Position numbers and translations under genes: made by a program
Source: Cupriavidus taiwanensis LMG 19424
Lineage (GTDB): Bacteria > Pseudomonadota > Gammaproteobacteria > Burkholderiales > Burkholderiaceae
NCBI RefSeq assembly: GCF_000069785.1
Contig: NC_010528.1
Coordinates: 744,001-808,000 of the forward strand
Length of the DNA stretch: 64,000 bases
Direction of reading: 5' to 3'
Shown: positions 29,263 through 39,435 of the stretch, piece by piece
Layout of the letters: each line of letters starts with the position of its first letter
Numbering within the stretch: the stretch's first letter is position 1
Notes under the pieces: generated by a model
The model's database searches: none
Told to the model about the DNA's origin: nothing
What the model saw: the letters and a program-made list of their open reading frames with translations, nothing else

Positions 29263-30396
29263 ATGCGAACCGATTCCTATTCACGACTGCCCGGCGCCCA
29301 GGCCCGCAGCCGTCCGGCCTCCCGTGCCGATGCCCCGGGTGCCGCTGTCCCCGCCCCGGCCGTCATCGAGGTGGATCGTATCCGCCACGCCTTCGGCCGC
29401 CACGCCGTGGTCAAGGGCCTGTCGTTCTCGGTGGCGCGCGGCCATGTCGCCTGCCTGCTAGGCCCCAGCGGCTGTGGCAAGACCACGGTGCTGCGGGCGA
29501 TTGCGGGCTTCGAGCCGCTGCAGGATGGGCGCATCGTGCTGGACGGCCAGACCGTGTCATCGTCAGGCACGCTGGTGGCGCCCGAGCAGCGCCGAATCGG
29601 CATGGTGTTCCAGGACTACGCGCTGTTTCCGCACCTGGACGTGGCGGCCAACGTCGGCTTCGGCCTGACCCGCGCCAGCCGGGCCGAGCGCGCGGCGCGG
29701 GTGGAAGAGGTATTGCAGCTGGTGGGCCTGGCCGGTGCCGGCCGCCAGTATCCACACGAACTGTCCGGCGGCCAGCAGCAGCGCGTCGCGCTGGCACGCG
29801 CGCTGGCGCCGCGCCCGGAACTGCTGCTGCTCGACGAGCCGTTCTCCAACCTTGACGTGGACCTGCGCGAACGGCTGAGCCTGGAGGTGCGCGCGATCCT
29901 GAAGGCGCAGGGCACTACCGCCATCCTGGTCACGCACGACCAGCATGAAGCCTTTGCCATGGCCGACGAGATCGGCGTGATGCACGACGGCGTCATCGAG
30001 CAATGGGGCAGTGCGCATGACCTGTACCACCGCCCGGCATCGCGCTTTGTCGCCGGCTTTATCGGCCAGGGCGTGCTGATGGCGGGGCGCGTGCGCGACA
30101 GCGCGCAGATCGAGCTGGAACTGGGGCTGCTGCGCCCGGCGGTGCCGCTGGACCTGCCTGCCGGCGCGGCGGTCGACGTACTGGTGCGTCCCGACGACAT
30201 CATCCACGACGACGCCAGCCCGATGCGTGCCGAGGTGGTGCACAAGGCCTTCCGTGGCGCGGAGATCCTGTACACGCTGCGCCTGGCCAGCGGCGGCCGT
30301 GTGCTGGCGCTGGTGCCCTCGCACCACAACCATGCCGTGGGCGAGCGCATCGGCATCCGCGTCGAGATCGAGGACGTGGTGGCGTTTGCCGCCTGA
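29263..30396 (+). CDS. fbpC: Ferric-iron ABC transporter, ATP-binding protein
   Basis: This 377-residue ABC ATPase has Walker A GPSGCGKT (67-74), Q-loop MVFQDYALFPH, signature LSGGQQQR, Walker B LLLLDEP and H-loop TH(D). A C-terminal ~120-residue TOBE-like regulatory domain (VRPDDIIHDDASP) is typical of FbpC/CysA-type importers. About 35 extra N-terminal Ala/Pro-rich residues precede the ABC core. There is no plausible internal Met start, so ATG 29263 stands despite lacking a Shine-Dalgarno. It pairs with the divergent permease and the binding protein at 25.6 kb. Confidence 0.92.
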   Translation: MRTDSYSRLPGAQARSRPASRADAPGAAVPAPAVIEVDRIRHAFGRHAVVKGLSFSVARGHVACLLGPSGCGKTTVLRAIAGFEPLQDGRIVLDGQTVSSSGTLVAPEQRRIGMVFQDYALFPHLDVAANVGFGLTRASRAERAARVEEVLQLVGLAGAGRQYPHELSGGQQQRVALARALAPRPELLLLDEPFSNLDVDLRERLSLEVRAILKAQGTTAILVTHDQHEAFAMADEIGVMHDGVIEQWGSAHDLYHRPASRFVAGFIGQGVLMAGRVRDSAQIELELGLLRPAVPLDLPAGAAVDVLVRPDDIIHDDASPMRAEVVHKAFRGAEILYTLRLASGGRVLALVPSHHNHAVGERIGIRVEIEDVVAFAA

Positions 30397-30427
30397 GCGC
30401 GCGCGCCGGCGGCCGCTGCCGATGGTC

Positions 30428-30433
30428 TACACT
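30428..30433 (+). promoter_or_regulatory. Possible -10 element of rarA
   Basis: TACACT followed by GTGG lies 41 nt upstream of the rarA start. The -35 is not clear. Confidence 0.35.
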
Positions 30434-30474
30434 GTGGCGTTCTGCATCTTGCGCACTGACAGGGCCTGACTACC

Positions 30475-31869
30475 GTGGCGGACACGCTGTTTTCCGAATC
30501 TCCCGACCGTTCCCGGCAACCGCTGGCCGAGCGCCTGCGCCCGCGCACCATCGACGAGGTCATCGGGCAGCAGCACCTGCTGGGCCCGGGCAAGCCGCTG
30601 CGCGTGGCGTTTGAGTCCGGCGAGCCGCATTCGATGATCCTGTGGGGGCCGCCCGGCGTGGGCAAAACCACGCTGGCACGGCTGATGGCGGATGCGTTCG
30701 ACGCCGAATTCATCGCGCTGTCGGCGGTGCTGTCGGGGGTCAAGGACATCCGCGAGGCGGTCGAACGGGCCGAGCAGTTCCGCGCCCATGGACGGCGCAC
30801 GCTGGTGTTCGTCGACGAGGTGCACCGCTTCAACAAGAGCCAGCAGGATGCATTCCTGCCGCATGTGGAAAGCGGCCTGTTCACGTTTATCGGCGCCACC
30901 ACCGAGAATCCGTCGTTCGAGGTCAATGGCGCCTTGCTGTCGCGCGCGGCGGTCTATGTGCTCAAGAGCCTGGACGATGCCGAGCTGACCCAGCTGGCAC
31001 TGCGGGCCTCGGAGGAACTGGGCGGCGTCGGCTGGCAGGACGAAGCGCTGCAGCTGATCGTGGCCTCGGCCGACGGCGACGGGCGCAAGCTGCTGAACAA
31101 CATCGAGATCGTCGCGCGCGCCGCGCGCAATGCCGGTGCCGCGCAGATCGATACCGCGCTGCTGGGCAGTGCGCTGTCGGAGAACCTGCGCCGCTTCGAC
31201 AAGGGCGGCGATGCCTTCTACGACCAGATCAGCGCGCTGCACAAGTCGGTGCGCGGCTCGGACCCGGACGCCGCGCTGTACTGGTTCTGCCGCATGATCG
31301 ACGGCGGCGCCGACCCGCGCTACCTGGCGCGCCGCATCGTGCGCATGGCGTGGGAGGATATCGGCCTGGCCGATCCGCGCGCCGCGCGCATCACGCTGGA
31401 CGCGGCCGAGACCTACGAGCGGCTGGGCTCGCCGGAGGGTGAGCTGGCGCTGGGCCAGGCCCTGATCTACCTGGCCGTCGCGCCCAAGTCCAACGCCGGC
31501 TACAACGCCTACAACGCCGCGCGCGCCTTCGTCGCCAAGGACAAGTCGCGCGCGGTGCCGGTGCACCTGCGCAACGCGCCGACCCGGCTGATGAAGGAGC
31601 TGGGCTACGGCCACGCCTACCGCTACGCGCACGATGAACCGGAGGCCTATGCCGCCGGCGAGCATTACTTTCCGGACGACCTCAAGGCGCAGGGCTGGTA
31701 CCAGCCGGTGCCGCGCGGGCTCGAAGGCAAGATCGCCGAGAAGCTGCGCCACCTGCGCGAACTGGACGAGGCCTGGCATCGCGAACAGCGCGCCGCCAGG
31801 GCGAAGGACGGCGGGAAGGACGGCGCGAGGGGCGACGGCAAGGGCGGCAAGTCCGGCGAACAGGTTTGA
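30475..31869 (+). CDS. rarA: Replication-associated recombination protein A (AAA+ ATPase)
   Basis: This 464-residue RarA/MgsA protein is related to clamp loaders and acts at stalled replication forks. The N-terminal AAA+ domain has Walker A GPPGVGKTTL, Walker B LVFVDEVHRFN and sensor GATTENPSFEVN. The C-terminal tetramerisation domain includes the conserved DPRYLARRIVRMAWEDIGLADP and the HLRNAPTRLMKELGYG and YRYAHD segments. The start is GTG 30475 (MADTLFSES). A Lys/Gly-rich tail of about 35 residues is lineage-specific. It lies directly upstream of serS, as in E. coli. Confidence 0.95.
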   Translation: MADTLFSESPDRSRQPLAERLRPRTIDEVIGQQHLLGPGKPLRVAFESGEPHSMILWGPPGVGKTTLARLMADAFDAEFIALSAVLSGVKDIREAVERAEQFRAHGRRTLVFVDEVHRFNKSQQDAFLPHVESGLFTFIGATTENPSFEVNGALLSRAAVYVLKSLDDAELTQLALRASEELGGVGWQDEALQLIVASADGDGRKLLNNIEIVARAARNAGAAQIDTALLGSALSENLRRFDKGGDAFYDQISALHKSVRGSDPDAALYWFCRMIDGGADPRYLARRIVRMAWEDIGLADPRAARITLDAAETYERLGSPEGELALGQALIYLAVAPKSNAGYNAYNAARAFVAKDKSRAVPVHLRNAPTRLMKELGYGHAYRYAHDEPEAYAAGEHYFPDDLKAQGWYQPVPRGLEGKIAEKLRHLRELDEAWHREQRAARAKDGGKDGARGDGKGGKSGEQV

Positions 31870-33249
<1,380 letters not shown>

Positions 33250-33277
33250 GGCGCCGAAAAAAACTGCCGCCAGCCTC

Positions 33278-33307
33278 TTGCATCGGCTGGCAGAGCATGG
33301 CTATAAT
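33278..33307 (+). promoter_or_regulatory. Promoter of tRNA-Ser
   Basis: TTGCAT (33278-33283), an 18-bp spacer and a perfect TATAAT (33302-33307) end 30 bp before the mature tRNA 5' end. Confidence 0.7.
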
Positions 33308-33337
33308 TTCGGTTTCGCCACACGGCAACAAGTTACC

Positions 33338-33427
<90 letters not shown>

Positions 33428-33486
33428 AAACAAGAAGCTGTCGGCATCGACCACCGGCAGGCAACAACAGCGTAGTAAAACTCAGG

Positions 33487-33523
33487 CCGACGCCCACGAA
33501 AGTGCGCGTCGGTTTTGTTTTTT
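33487..33523 (+). terminator. Rho-independent terminator after tRNA-Ser
   Basis: The stem CCGACGC / GCGTCGG is followed by TTTTGTTTTTT, about 60 nt after the tRNA 3' end. Confidence 0.85.
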
Positions 33524-33629
33524 CCGCGGCCGGGCTTGTGCCGCGGCGGCGCACCGTCGTTACCGGCGGTCCCCCCGGGCGCGGCGGCCGGTGCACTATC
33601 ATGGCGATCCGCAACGCAGGATCCGCATC

Positions 33630-34529
33630 ATGACCCAGCCCTCCGACCGCCCGGTGACCGCACCGGCCTTTCATGGCGATCCGGCCGAACTGCCGGCCGA
33701 TCCCGACCTCGTCTACGGCATGCCCTACCGGCATTACAAGGGCGGTGCCTACACCGCCGTAGGCATCGGCCGCTTCGAGGCCGACCTGGCGCCGGTGGTG
33801 GTCTACCGCGCCATGCGCGATCCGTCCTTGCTGTGGGTGCGCCGCGCCGATGTGTTCAGCGAACCGGTGGCGACGCCGCACGGCAAGGTGCCGCGCTTCG
33901 CGCCCGACTGGCCGGCGGCACTGGCCTGCCTGGACTTCCTGCCGCGCCAGGCGGTGCTCGACGTGCTGGCGCTGCACGACACGCCGTACCGCCGCTACCA
34001 TGACCGCCGCCATATCCTGGAGATGTTCGAGGCCGCCCACGCGCGCGGCGTGGCGCTGGACCGCGCGCAGGCGCTGGCGGTGCTGTGCCACGACGCGGTC
34101 TATGTGGCCGGCTGCGAGCACAACGAAGCCGCCTCGGCCGCCATGATCGATACGATCGCGCCCGGCGAGGCGCGCGGGGTGCGGGAGCGCGCCGCGCAGA
34201 TCGTGCTCGATACGCGCGAGCATCGCCCGAGCAGCGCGGATGCGGCAATCGTGCTCGATCTCGACCTGTTCAGGCTGGCCGCGCCGCCCGACGTGTTCGA
34301 CCGCCACAGCCAGGACGTCTTTGCCGAGAACCACGCGCTGCTGGCCGCGCGCACCGGCAAGCAGGGCGATGCGCTGCTTGCAGAATTCATGCGCCGGCGC
34401 GCGGCATTCCTGGGCCACCTGGCGCAGCGCCCGCAACTGTTCCTGACCGCGGCCTTCGCGGACTGCGAGGCCCCGGCCCGGGCCAATATCGCCCGCAGCG
34501 TGGCCGCGGCGGAGGCGGCTGGTGACTGA
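33630..34529 (+). CDS. DUF1653 - HD-superfamily phosphohydrolase fusion protein
   Basis: This is a 299-residue cytosolic protein. Residues ~25-75 (YRHYKGGAYTAVGIGRFEAD then PVVVYRAMRDPSLLWVRRAD) match the small DUF1653 fold, normally a stand-alone 70-90-residue protein. Residues ~100-260 look like the HD-superfamily COG4339 type: TPYRRYHDRRHILEMF, CHDAVYVAGCEHNEAASA and VLDLDLFRLAAP carry the expected His/Asp metal ligands and the Asn-Glu motif. ATG 33630 has AGGA upstream. The start of the PAP2 gene overlaps its 3' end by 8 nt, so the two are coupled. A nucleotide- or phosphoester-processing role is likely but the substrate is unknown. Confidence 0.78.
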   Translation: MTQPSDRPVTAPAFHGDPAELPADPDLVYGMPYRHYKGGAYTAVGIGRFEADLAPVVVYRAMRDPSLLWVRRADVFSEPVATPHGKVPRFAPDWPAALACLDFLPRQAVLDVLALHDTPYRRYHDRRHILEMFEAAHARGVALDRAQALAVLCHDAVYVAGCEHNEAASAAMIDTIAPGEARGVRERAAQIVLDTREHRPSSADAAIVLDLDLFRLAAPPDVFDRHSQDVFAENHALLAARTGKQGDALLAEFMRRRAAFLGHLAQRPQLFLTAAFADCEAPARANIARSVAAAEAAGD

Positions 34530-35652
34530 CGCGGCAGCGCATGCAAGCGGCCTGATCCACGGCTGGCTCACACCCGGCACGGCGCTGGGGTTGCTGGCGC
34601 TGTTTGCGCTGGTAACGCTGCTGCTGCTCAGCCTGGTGCCGCTGCTGGTCGCCCTGTTGCGGCCCGTGGTGCGCTGGCTGGACCGCTGGCGCGCGTGGGG
34701 CGCGGGCGCGCTGTCGTCGCGGGTCGGCGCGCGACCGCGGCGGATGGGCGCGATGACGCTGCGCGTGCTCGAGCGCGACATGGCCGAGCTGCTGCTGGTG
34801 CTGCTGGCCGGTGCCGTGCTGCTGGCCTGCGGCGGCGTGCTGGTCTGGCTCGCTGGCGAGGTCGCGGAAAACGCCGAGGTGGTGCGCATCGATCATCAGG
34901 TGTTCGCGTGGCTGCGGGCCTTGCGCACCGACTGGCTAGACCTGGCGATGGTGGCCGTGACCGAGCTGGGCGGCGCGCGCATTTCCGTGGCGGTGGGCGT
35001 GGCGGTGTTTGCGTGGCTGTGCTGGCGCCGGGCCTGGACCGTGGCGCTGTACTGGGCCGCCGCGCTGCTCGGCGCGCGCGCCTGCGTGATGGCGCTCAAG
35101 CTCGGCATGGCGCGCGTGCGACCGGCCAGCATCTACAGCGGCCTCGAGTCGTACTCGTTCCCCAGCGGTCACGCCACCAGCAGCATGGTGACGTACGGCT
35201 TCCTGGCCTTCCTGATGTGCCTGCGCCAGCCGTGGCGCGTGCGCATTCCGGTGCTGGCGTTGACCGTGGTGGCGGTGGCGGCGATCGGCGTGTCGCGGCT
35301 GTACCTGGGTATGCACTGGCTGTCCGATGTGGCCGCGGGCTATGCGCTCGGCCTGGCGTGGATCGCGCTGCTTGGCACGGCCTACCGCACGCTGCACGGG
35401 CCGGCGCCGCATGGCTCGGTGGCGCCGTCGCGCCTTGGCGTGGTGGCGGCGGTCGCGGTGGTGGCGGCGTTCGGCTACGTGGCGTGGTCCCGGCTGCCGG
35501 ATACGCTCCAGCGCTATCGCCAGGCCGACGCTGCTACGCAGGCGTTGCCGCTGCGTCCGGCTCCGTTGATTGCGGCAGGCGCGACACCAGCAACTGGTCG
35601 ATCTTGTGATGGTCGATGTCCAGCACTTCGAAGCGATAGCCCGCCACGGTGA
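34522..35652 (+). CDS. PAP2-family membrane phosphatase
   Basis: This 376-residue inner-membrane phosphatase acts on lipid pyrophosphates or phosphatidic acid-type substrates. The three PAP2 motifs are present: KLGMARVRP, PSGH (in SYSFPSGHATS) and SRLYLGMHWLSD. About seven hydrophobic segments are seen, with an extra N-terminal membrane pair. The GTG start at 34522 overlaps the previous gene by 8 nt and has a strong GGAGG 6 nt upstream. The last ~40 codons overlap the 3' end of the convergent CorC-family gene by 119 bp. This tail (from about AAGATPATGRSC) is probably non-functional read-on. Confidence 0.88.
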   Translation: MTDAAAHASGLIHGWLTPGTALGLLALFALVTLLLLSLVPLLVALLRPVVRWLDRWRAWGAGALSSRVGARPRRMGAMTLRVLERDMAELLLVLLAGAVLLACGGVLVWLAGEVAENAEVVRIDHQVFAWLRALRTDWLDLAMVAVTELGGARISVAVGVAVFAWLCWRRAWTVALYWAAALLGARACVMALKLGMARVRPASIYSGLESYSFPSGHATSSMVTYGFLAFLMCLRQPWRVRIPVLALTVVAVAAIGVSRLYLGMHWLSDVAAGYALGLAWIALLGTAYRTLHGPAPHGSVAPSRLGVVAAVAVVAAFGYVAWSRLPDTLQRYRQADAATQALPLRPAPLIAAGATPATGRSCDGRCPALRSDSPPR

Positions 35653-36853
35653 TCGACTCGGACTTTTTCGGGATGCGCTTGAGCGCATAGATCACCAGCC
35701 CGGCCGCGGTATCGACGTAGTCCTCGCCGGGCAGCGTATCGAGCTCCAGCGCCTTCTTCAGGTCGACCAGCGGCGTCAGGCCATCGACCAGCCATGAGCT
35801 GTCGTCGCGCCGCACGATCTGCTCGTCTTCGCTCGAATAGAGGATGTCCCCCATCAGCGCGCCGACGATGTCGTCGAGCGTAACAATGCCCACCACCAGC
35901 CCGTATTCGTTCATGACCACGGCGAAGCTCTGGTGCATCTCGCGGAAGCGCGTCAGCGACTCGGACAGGGTCAGCGTGTCGGGGATCACCAGCACGTTCT
36001 TGTCGTGGTGGCGGCCGATATTGCCCATCACCGAGGCGCTTTCATCGGCCAGCAGCAGTTGCAGGATGTCCTTGGAGTCGATATAGCCCTGCACGTCGTC
36101 GAGGTCGTGCCCGCACACCGGGTATTGCGCATGCGGCTGGTTGACCAGCTTGCGGCGCACGCTGTCGGCGGGCTCGTCCAGGCTCAGGTAGACCACCTCG
36201 TCGCGCGGCGTCATGATCGCGGTGATGCCCTTGAAGTCGAGTTCGAACACGTTCTCGATCAGGTGCAGCTCATGCTTGTGCAGCACGCCGGCCTCTGCGC
36301 CGGCATCGACCATCGCGGCGATGTCCTCGGTGGTGATCTGGTCGACCGGCTTGGTCGGCAGCCGCAGCAGCCGCAGCATGGCGTCGGCGGCGGCGTTGAA
36401 GACCCAGACCAGCGGCCTGAGCACGCGCAGCAGCGTCAGCATGGGGTCGATCACCGCCAGCGCGCAGGCCTCGGGAAAGGTCATGGCGATGCGCTTGGGG
36501 ATCAGGTCGGCGAACTGGATGAACAGCAGCGTCACGATCAGGAACGAGCCGATGTTGGCGGCGCGCTGCGCGTGCACCACCTGCATATAGGGCGACAGCG
36601 CTTCGAGCAGCAGGTCGGACACATGCTTCTCGCCCAGGATACCGGCCAGGATGGCGACGCTGTTGACCCCGATCTGCACGATGGTGAAGAAATTCCCGGG
36701 CTCTTCCTTGAGCAGCAGCACGCGCGTGGCGCGGCCGTCGCCGCGCTCGGACAGCACTTGCAGCTTGGTGCGGCGGGCAGCGGTCAGCGCGATCTCGGAG
36801 ATCGAGAAAAAGGCGCTGACAAGGACGAGCAGGATCAGGGTCAGGACGAACAT
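35534..36853 (-). CDS. CorC/HlyC-family membrane protein (DUF21 - CBS pair - CorC_HlyC)
   Basis: This 439-residue protein has a DUF21/CNNM membrane domain with three to four helices (FVLTLILLVLVSAFFSISEIALTAARR at the N-terminus), a pair of CBS domains around residues 205-335 (ITAIMTPRDEVVYLSLDE; QSFAVVMNEYGLVVGIVTLDDIVGALMGD) and a C-terminal CorC_HlyC domain (YVDTAAGLVIYALKRIPKKSESI). Homologues are linked to Mg2+/Co2+ efflux, and the old name haemolysin is misleading. It is convergent with the PAP2 gene, with overlapping 3' ends. Confidence 0.9.
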   Translation of the reverse strand: MFVLTLILLVLVSAFFSISEIALTAARRTKLQVLSERGDGRATRVLLLKEEPGNFFTIVQIGVNSVAILAGILGEKHVSDLLLEALSPYMQVVHAQRAANIGSFLIVTLLFIQFADLIPKRIAMTFPEACALAVIDPMLTLLRVLRPLVWVFNAAADAMLRLLRLPTKPVDQITTEDIAAMVDAGAEAGVLHKHELHLIENVFELDFKGITAIMTPRDEVVYLSLDEPADSVRRKLVNQPHAQYPVCGHDLDDVQGYIDSKDILQLLLADESASVMGNIGRHHDKNVLVIPDTLTLSESLTRFREMHQSFAVVMNEYGLVVGIVTLDDIVGALMGDILYSSEDEQIVRRDDSSWLVDGLTPLVDLKKALELDTLPGEDYVDTAAGLVIYALKRIPKKSESITVAGYRFEVLDIDHHKIDQLLVSRLPQSTEPDAAATPA

Positions 36854-36936
36854 AGGCAGGATTGCGCTGGCAGGTTGTGCCTGCAGGCGGCTTGATGATG
36901 GTGCACGGCGCGCGCGGCTGTCAATCTGTGCTCCCG

Positions 36937-37902
36937 TCAGTCGCGGCGCCTGGCGGGGGCGGCGTCGAAGCTTGCGGTCGGCGCTTCCAGCCGCAGCGGC
37001 AGCGTTGCGGCCAGCGTCGCGGCGGCCAGCGCGAACTGGTCGCGCAGGTCGTCGGCCAGGCTGGAGCCGGCGCGGTGGCTGGCGCGCAGCATCTGGATCT
37101 CGAACGGCAGCACCGGCGCCACGTCGTGCAGCGCCACGCGCTCCGCGCTGGCGCTGAGCGCGGTGTACTGGTCCAGCAGCGTCATGCCCAGGCCCGCGTC
37201 GACCAGCGCCAGCGCCAGCGAGTAGGTCTGCACCTCCAGCGTCGAGCGCGGTTCCAGCGCGTGCCGGGCCAGGGTCTGGCGCACCAGCAGGCCCAGCGAG
37301 CTGTTGTCGTCATAGCCGATGAAGGCCCGCTCCATCAGCCGCTGCATCGGCACCACGCGGCGGCGCCCGCCGGCGGGCAGCGGCTGCGCGCGCGGCACCG
37401 CCAGCAGCATGCGGCCGCTGGCCACCGGCTCGCTCGAGATGGCCTCGTGGCGGGGCGGGGCGAAAGCGAAGCCCAGGTCGATCTGGTTGGCCAGCAGCGC
37501 GCCGACGATCTCGTCGGTATGGTGCGTCAGCACCTGCACCTGCGTGTCGGGGTGGCGAGCGCAGAAGCTGCGTACCGCCGGCACCAGCAGCGGGTTGGCC
37601 AGGCTCGGCGTCGCGGCCACGCGCAGCCGGCCGGCGCCCTTGTGGCGCAGGCTTTCCGAGACCCGGCGCACACGTTCGATCTCGCCGTATAGCCTTTCGA
37701 CATCCCCATACAGCGCGTTGGCTTCGGGCGTGGCCTGCAGCCGCCCGCGCACGCGCTCGAACAGCCGGAAGCCTAGCGAGGCCTCGGCATGCTGCAGCAC
37801 GCGTGTGACCACCGGCTGCGACACGTGCAGCAGGCGCGCGGCCTCGCTGACGGTGCCGGTCAGCATCACGGCGCGGAACACTTCGATCTGGCGCAGGCGC
37901 AT
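36937..37902 (-). CDS. LysR-family transcriptional regulator
   Basis: This 321-residue LTTR has an N-terminal winged helix-turn-helix (MRLRQIEVFRAVMLTGTVSEAARLLHVSQPVVTRVLQHAEASLG) and a type 2 periplasmic-binding-fold effector domain. An in-frame ATG at 37953, with a weak AGG, would add 17 residues; I kept the family-like start. It is transcribed divergently from a D-amino-acid dehydrogenase gene and so probably regulates that gene and the transport genes beyond. The spacer contains ATATTC and GTATTC repeated at 37974-37982, near where an LTTR site would be expected. Confidence 0.88.
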   Translation of the reverse strand: MRLRQIEVFRAVMLTGTVSEAARLLHVSQPVVTRVLQHAEASLGFRLFERVRGRLQATPEANALYGDVERLYGEIERVRRVSESLRHKGAGRLRVAATPSLANPLLVPAVRSFCARHPDTQVQVLTHHTDEIVGALLANQIDLGFAFAPPRHEAISSEPVASGRMLLAVPRAQPLPAGGRRRVVPMQRLMERAFIGYDDNSSLGLLVRQTLARHALEPRSTLEVQTYSLALALVDAGLGMTLLDQYTALSASAERVALHDVAPVLPFEIQMLRASHRAGSSLADDLRDQFALAAATLAATLPLRLEAPTASFDAAPARRRD

Positions 37903-38046
37903 GGCATCTGGGGTGTGGTGGAAAGGGCGGGGCAAGGCGGCGGTCACGGCCATAGCCTGAAGACATATTCTGGCACGTATTCGCATTGGGCAAGCCGGCG
38001 CGCTTGCACTACGCTCTGCCTGATGAACGCAAGCAAAGGAAAGGCA

Positions 38047-39330
38047 ATGCGGGTGGTGATCGTGGGCGCGGGCGTGGTGGGCATGACGACGGCATGGCGC
38101 CTGGCCGAGGATGGCCACCAGGTGACGGTGCTGGAGCGCCACGACGGGCCCGGCGAGGAGACCAGCTTTGCCAACGGCGGGCAACTGAGCTACAGCTACG
38201 TGGCGCCGCTGGCGGGACCGGGCGTGATGGCCAAGGTGCCCGGCTGGCTGCTGCGGCGCGATTCGCCGATGCGCTTTCGCCCGGCGGCGGACCCGGCGCA
38301 ATGGCGCTGGCTGGCCGCCTTCATGTCGGCCTGCAACGCTGCCACCAGCGAGGCGACCACGCGCAAGCTGCTGCGGCTGGGCTTTTATTCGCGCGACCTG
38401 ATGCAGGCCTTCGTGGCCCGGCACCAGCATGACGACGGCGGCGCCGGCTTCAGTTTTGCGCGGCGCGGCAAGTTGGTGGTGCACCGCGACGCGGCGGCGT
38501 TTGAGTCGGCCTGCCGGCTGCTGGACTACCAGGCCAGCCTGGGTTGCGAACAACAGGCGCTGGACCGCGACGCCTGCGTGGCGCTGGAGCCCGCGCTGGC
38601 GGGTATCCGCGACCAGATCGCCGGCGCCATCCATACCCCGAGCGAAGAGGTGGGAGACTGCCATCGCTTCTGCCTGTCGCTGGCACGGTTGCTGCAAGAC
38701 GGGTCCTACGCCGGCGTGTCGTTGCGCTTTGGCACCGTCGTGCAAGGGCTGGTGCAGCAGGGTGGGCGCGTCACCGGGGTGCGTACGCCGGCCGGCGTGG
38801 TGCCCGCCGACGTGGTGATCATGTCGGGCGGCATTGGCAGCGTGCCGCTGCTGCGTCCGCTGGGCGTACGCCCGCTGCTGTGGCCGCTCAAGGGCTACAG
38901 CATCACGGTGCCGCTGGCCGGCGGCGCGCGGGCGCCGCATATCAGCGTGACGGATTTCGCCAACAAGATCGTTTATGCCCGGATCGGCAATACACTGCGG
39001 GTGGCGGGCATGGCCGACCTGGTGCGCGGCGGCACCCGCATCGATCCGGAGCGGGTCGGGACGCTGGTGGCGCAGACCCGCGCGCTGTTTCCCGGCATCG
39101 TGCCGGACGAGCCGCTGGCGCAGCTGCAGCCGTGGGCCGGGCTGCGCCCGGCCACGCCGGACGGCCTGCCGCTGGTGGGACCGTCGCGGGTGTCGGGGCT
39201 CTGGCTCAACCTGGGCCACGGCGCGCTGGGGTTTACGCTGGCGATGGGCAGTGCCGGCCTGCTGGCCGACCGCCTGGCGGGGCGCCGCCCCGCCATCGAC
39301 GCAGAAGATTTCGACGCGGCGCGCGCCTAG
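38047..39330 (+). CDS. dadA: D-amino-acid dehydrogenase, small subunit type (DadA-like)
   Basis: This 427-residue FAD enzyme deaminates D-amino acids to 2-oxo acids, passing electrons to the respiratory chain. It has an N-terminal dinucleotide motif (VVIVGAGVVGMTTAWRLAEDGHQVTVLER), the family stretches LWPLKGYSITVPL, WAGLRPATPDGLPLVGPSR and LNLGHGALGFTLA, all close to E. coli DadA. I chose ATG 38047, with AAAGGAAAGG upstream, over ATG 38023. It is divergent from a LysR regulator and followed by an amino-acid binding protein gene, which suggests use of imported amino acids. The genome may hold another dadA paralogue. Confidence 0.85.
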   Translation: MRVVIVGAGVVGMTTAWRLAEDGHQVTVLERHDGPGEETSFANGGQLSYSYVAPLAGPGVMAKVPGWLLRRDSPMRFRPAADPAQWRWLAAFMSACNAATSEATTRKLLRLGFYSRDLMQAFVARHQHDDGGAGFSFARRGKLVVHRDAAAFESACRLLDYQASLGCEQQALDRDACVALEPALAGIRDQIAGAIHTPSEEVGDCHRFCLSLARLLQDGSYAGVSLRFGTVVQGLVQQGGRVTGVRTPAGVVPADVVIMSGGIGSVPLLRPLGVRPLLWPLKGYSITVPLAGGARAPHISVTDFANKIVYARIGNTLRVAGMADLVRGGTRIDPERVGTLVAQTRALFPGIVPDEPLAQLQPWAGLRPATPDGLPLVGPSRVSGLWLNLGHGALGFTLAMGSAGLLADRLAGRRPAIDAEDFDAARA

Positions 39331-39435
39331 CGCCGCGGCCGAGCATGGGTTATTGCCGTACCGGTAAGTCCGCAGTACCTGAAGCTGTCCATGAAACATG
39401 CCTCAATGACCAAGCCCCACTACAAGGAGCGCCAC

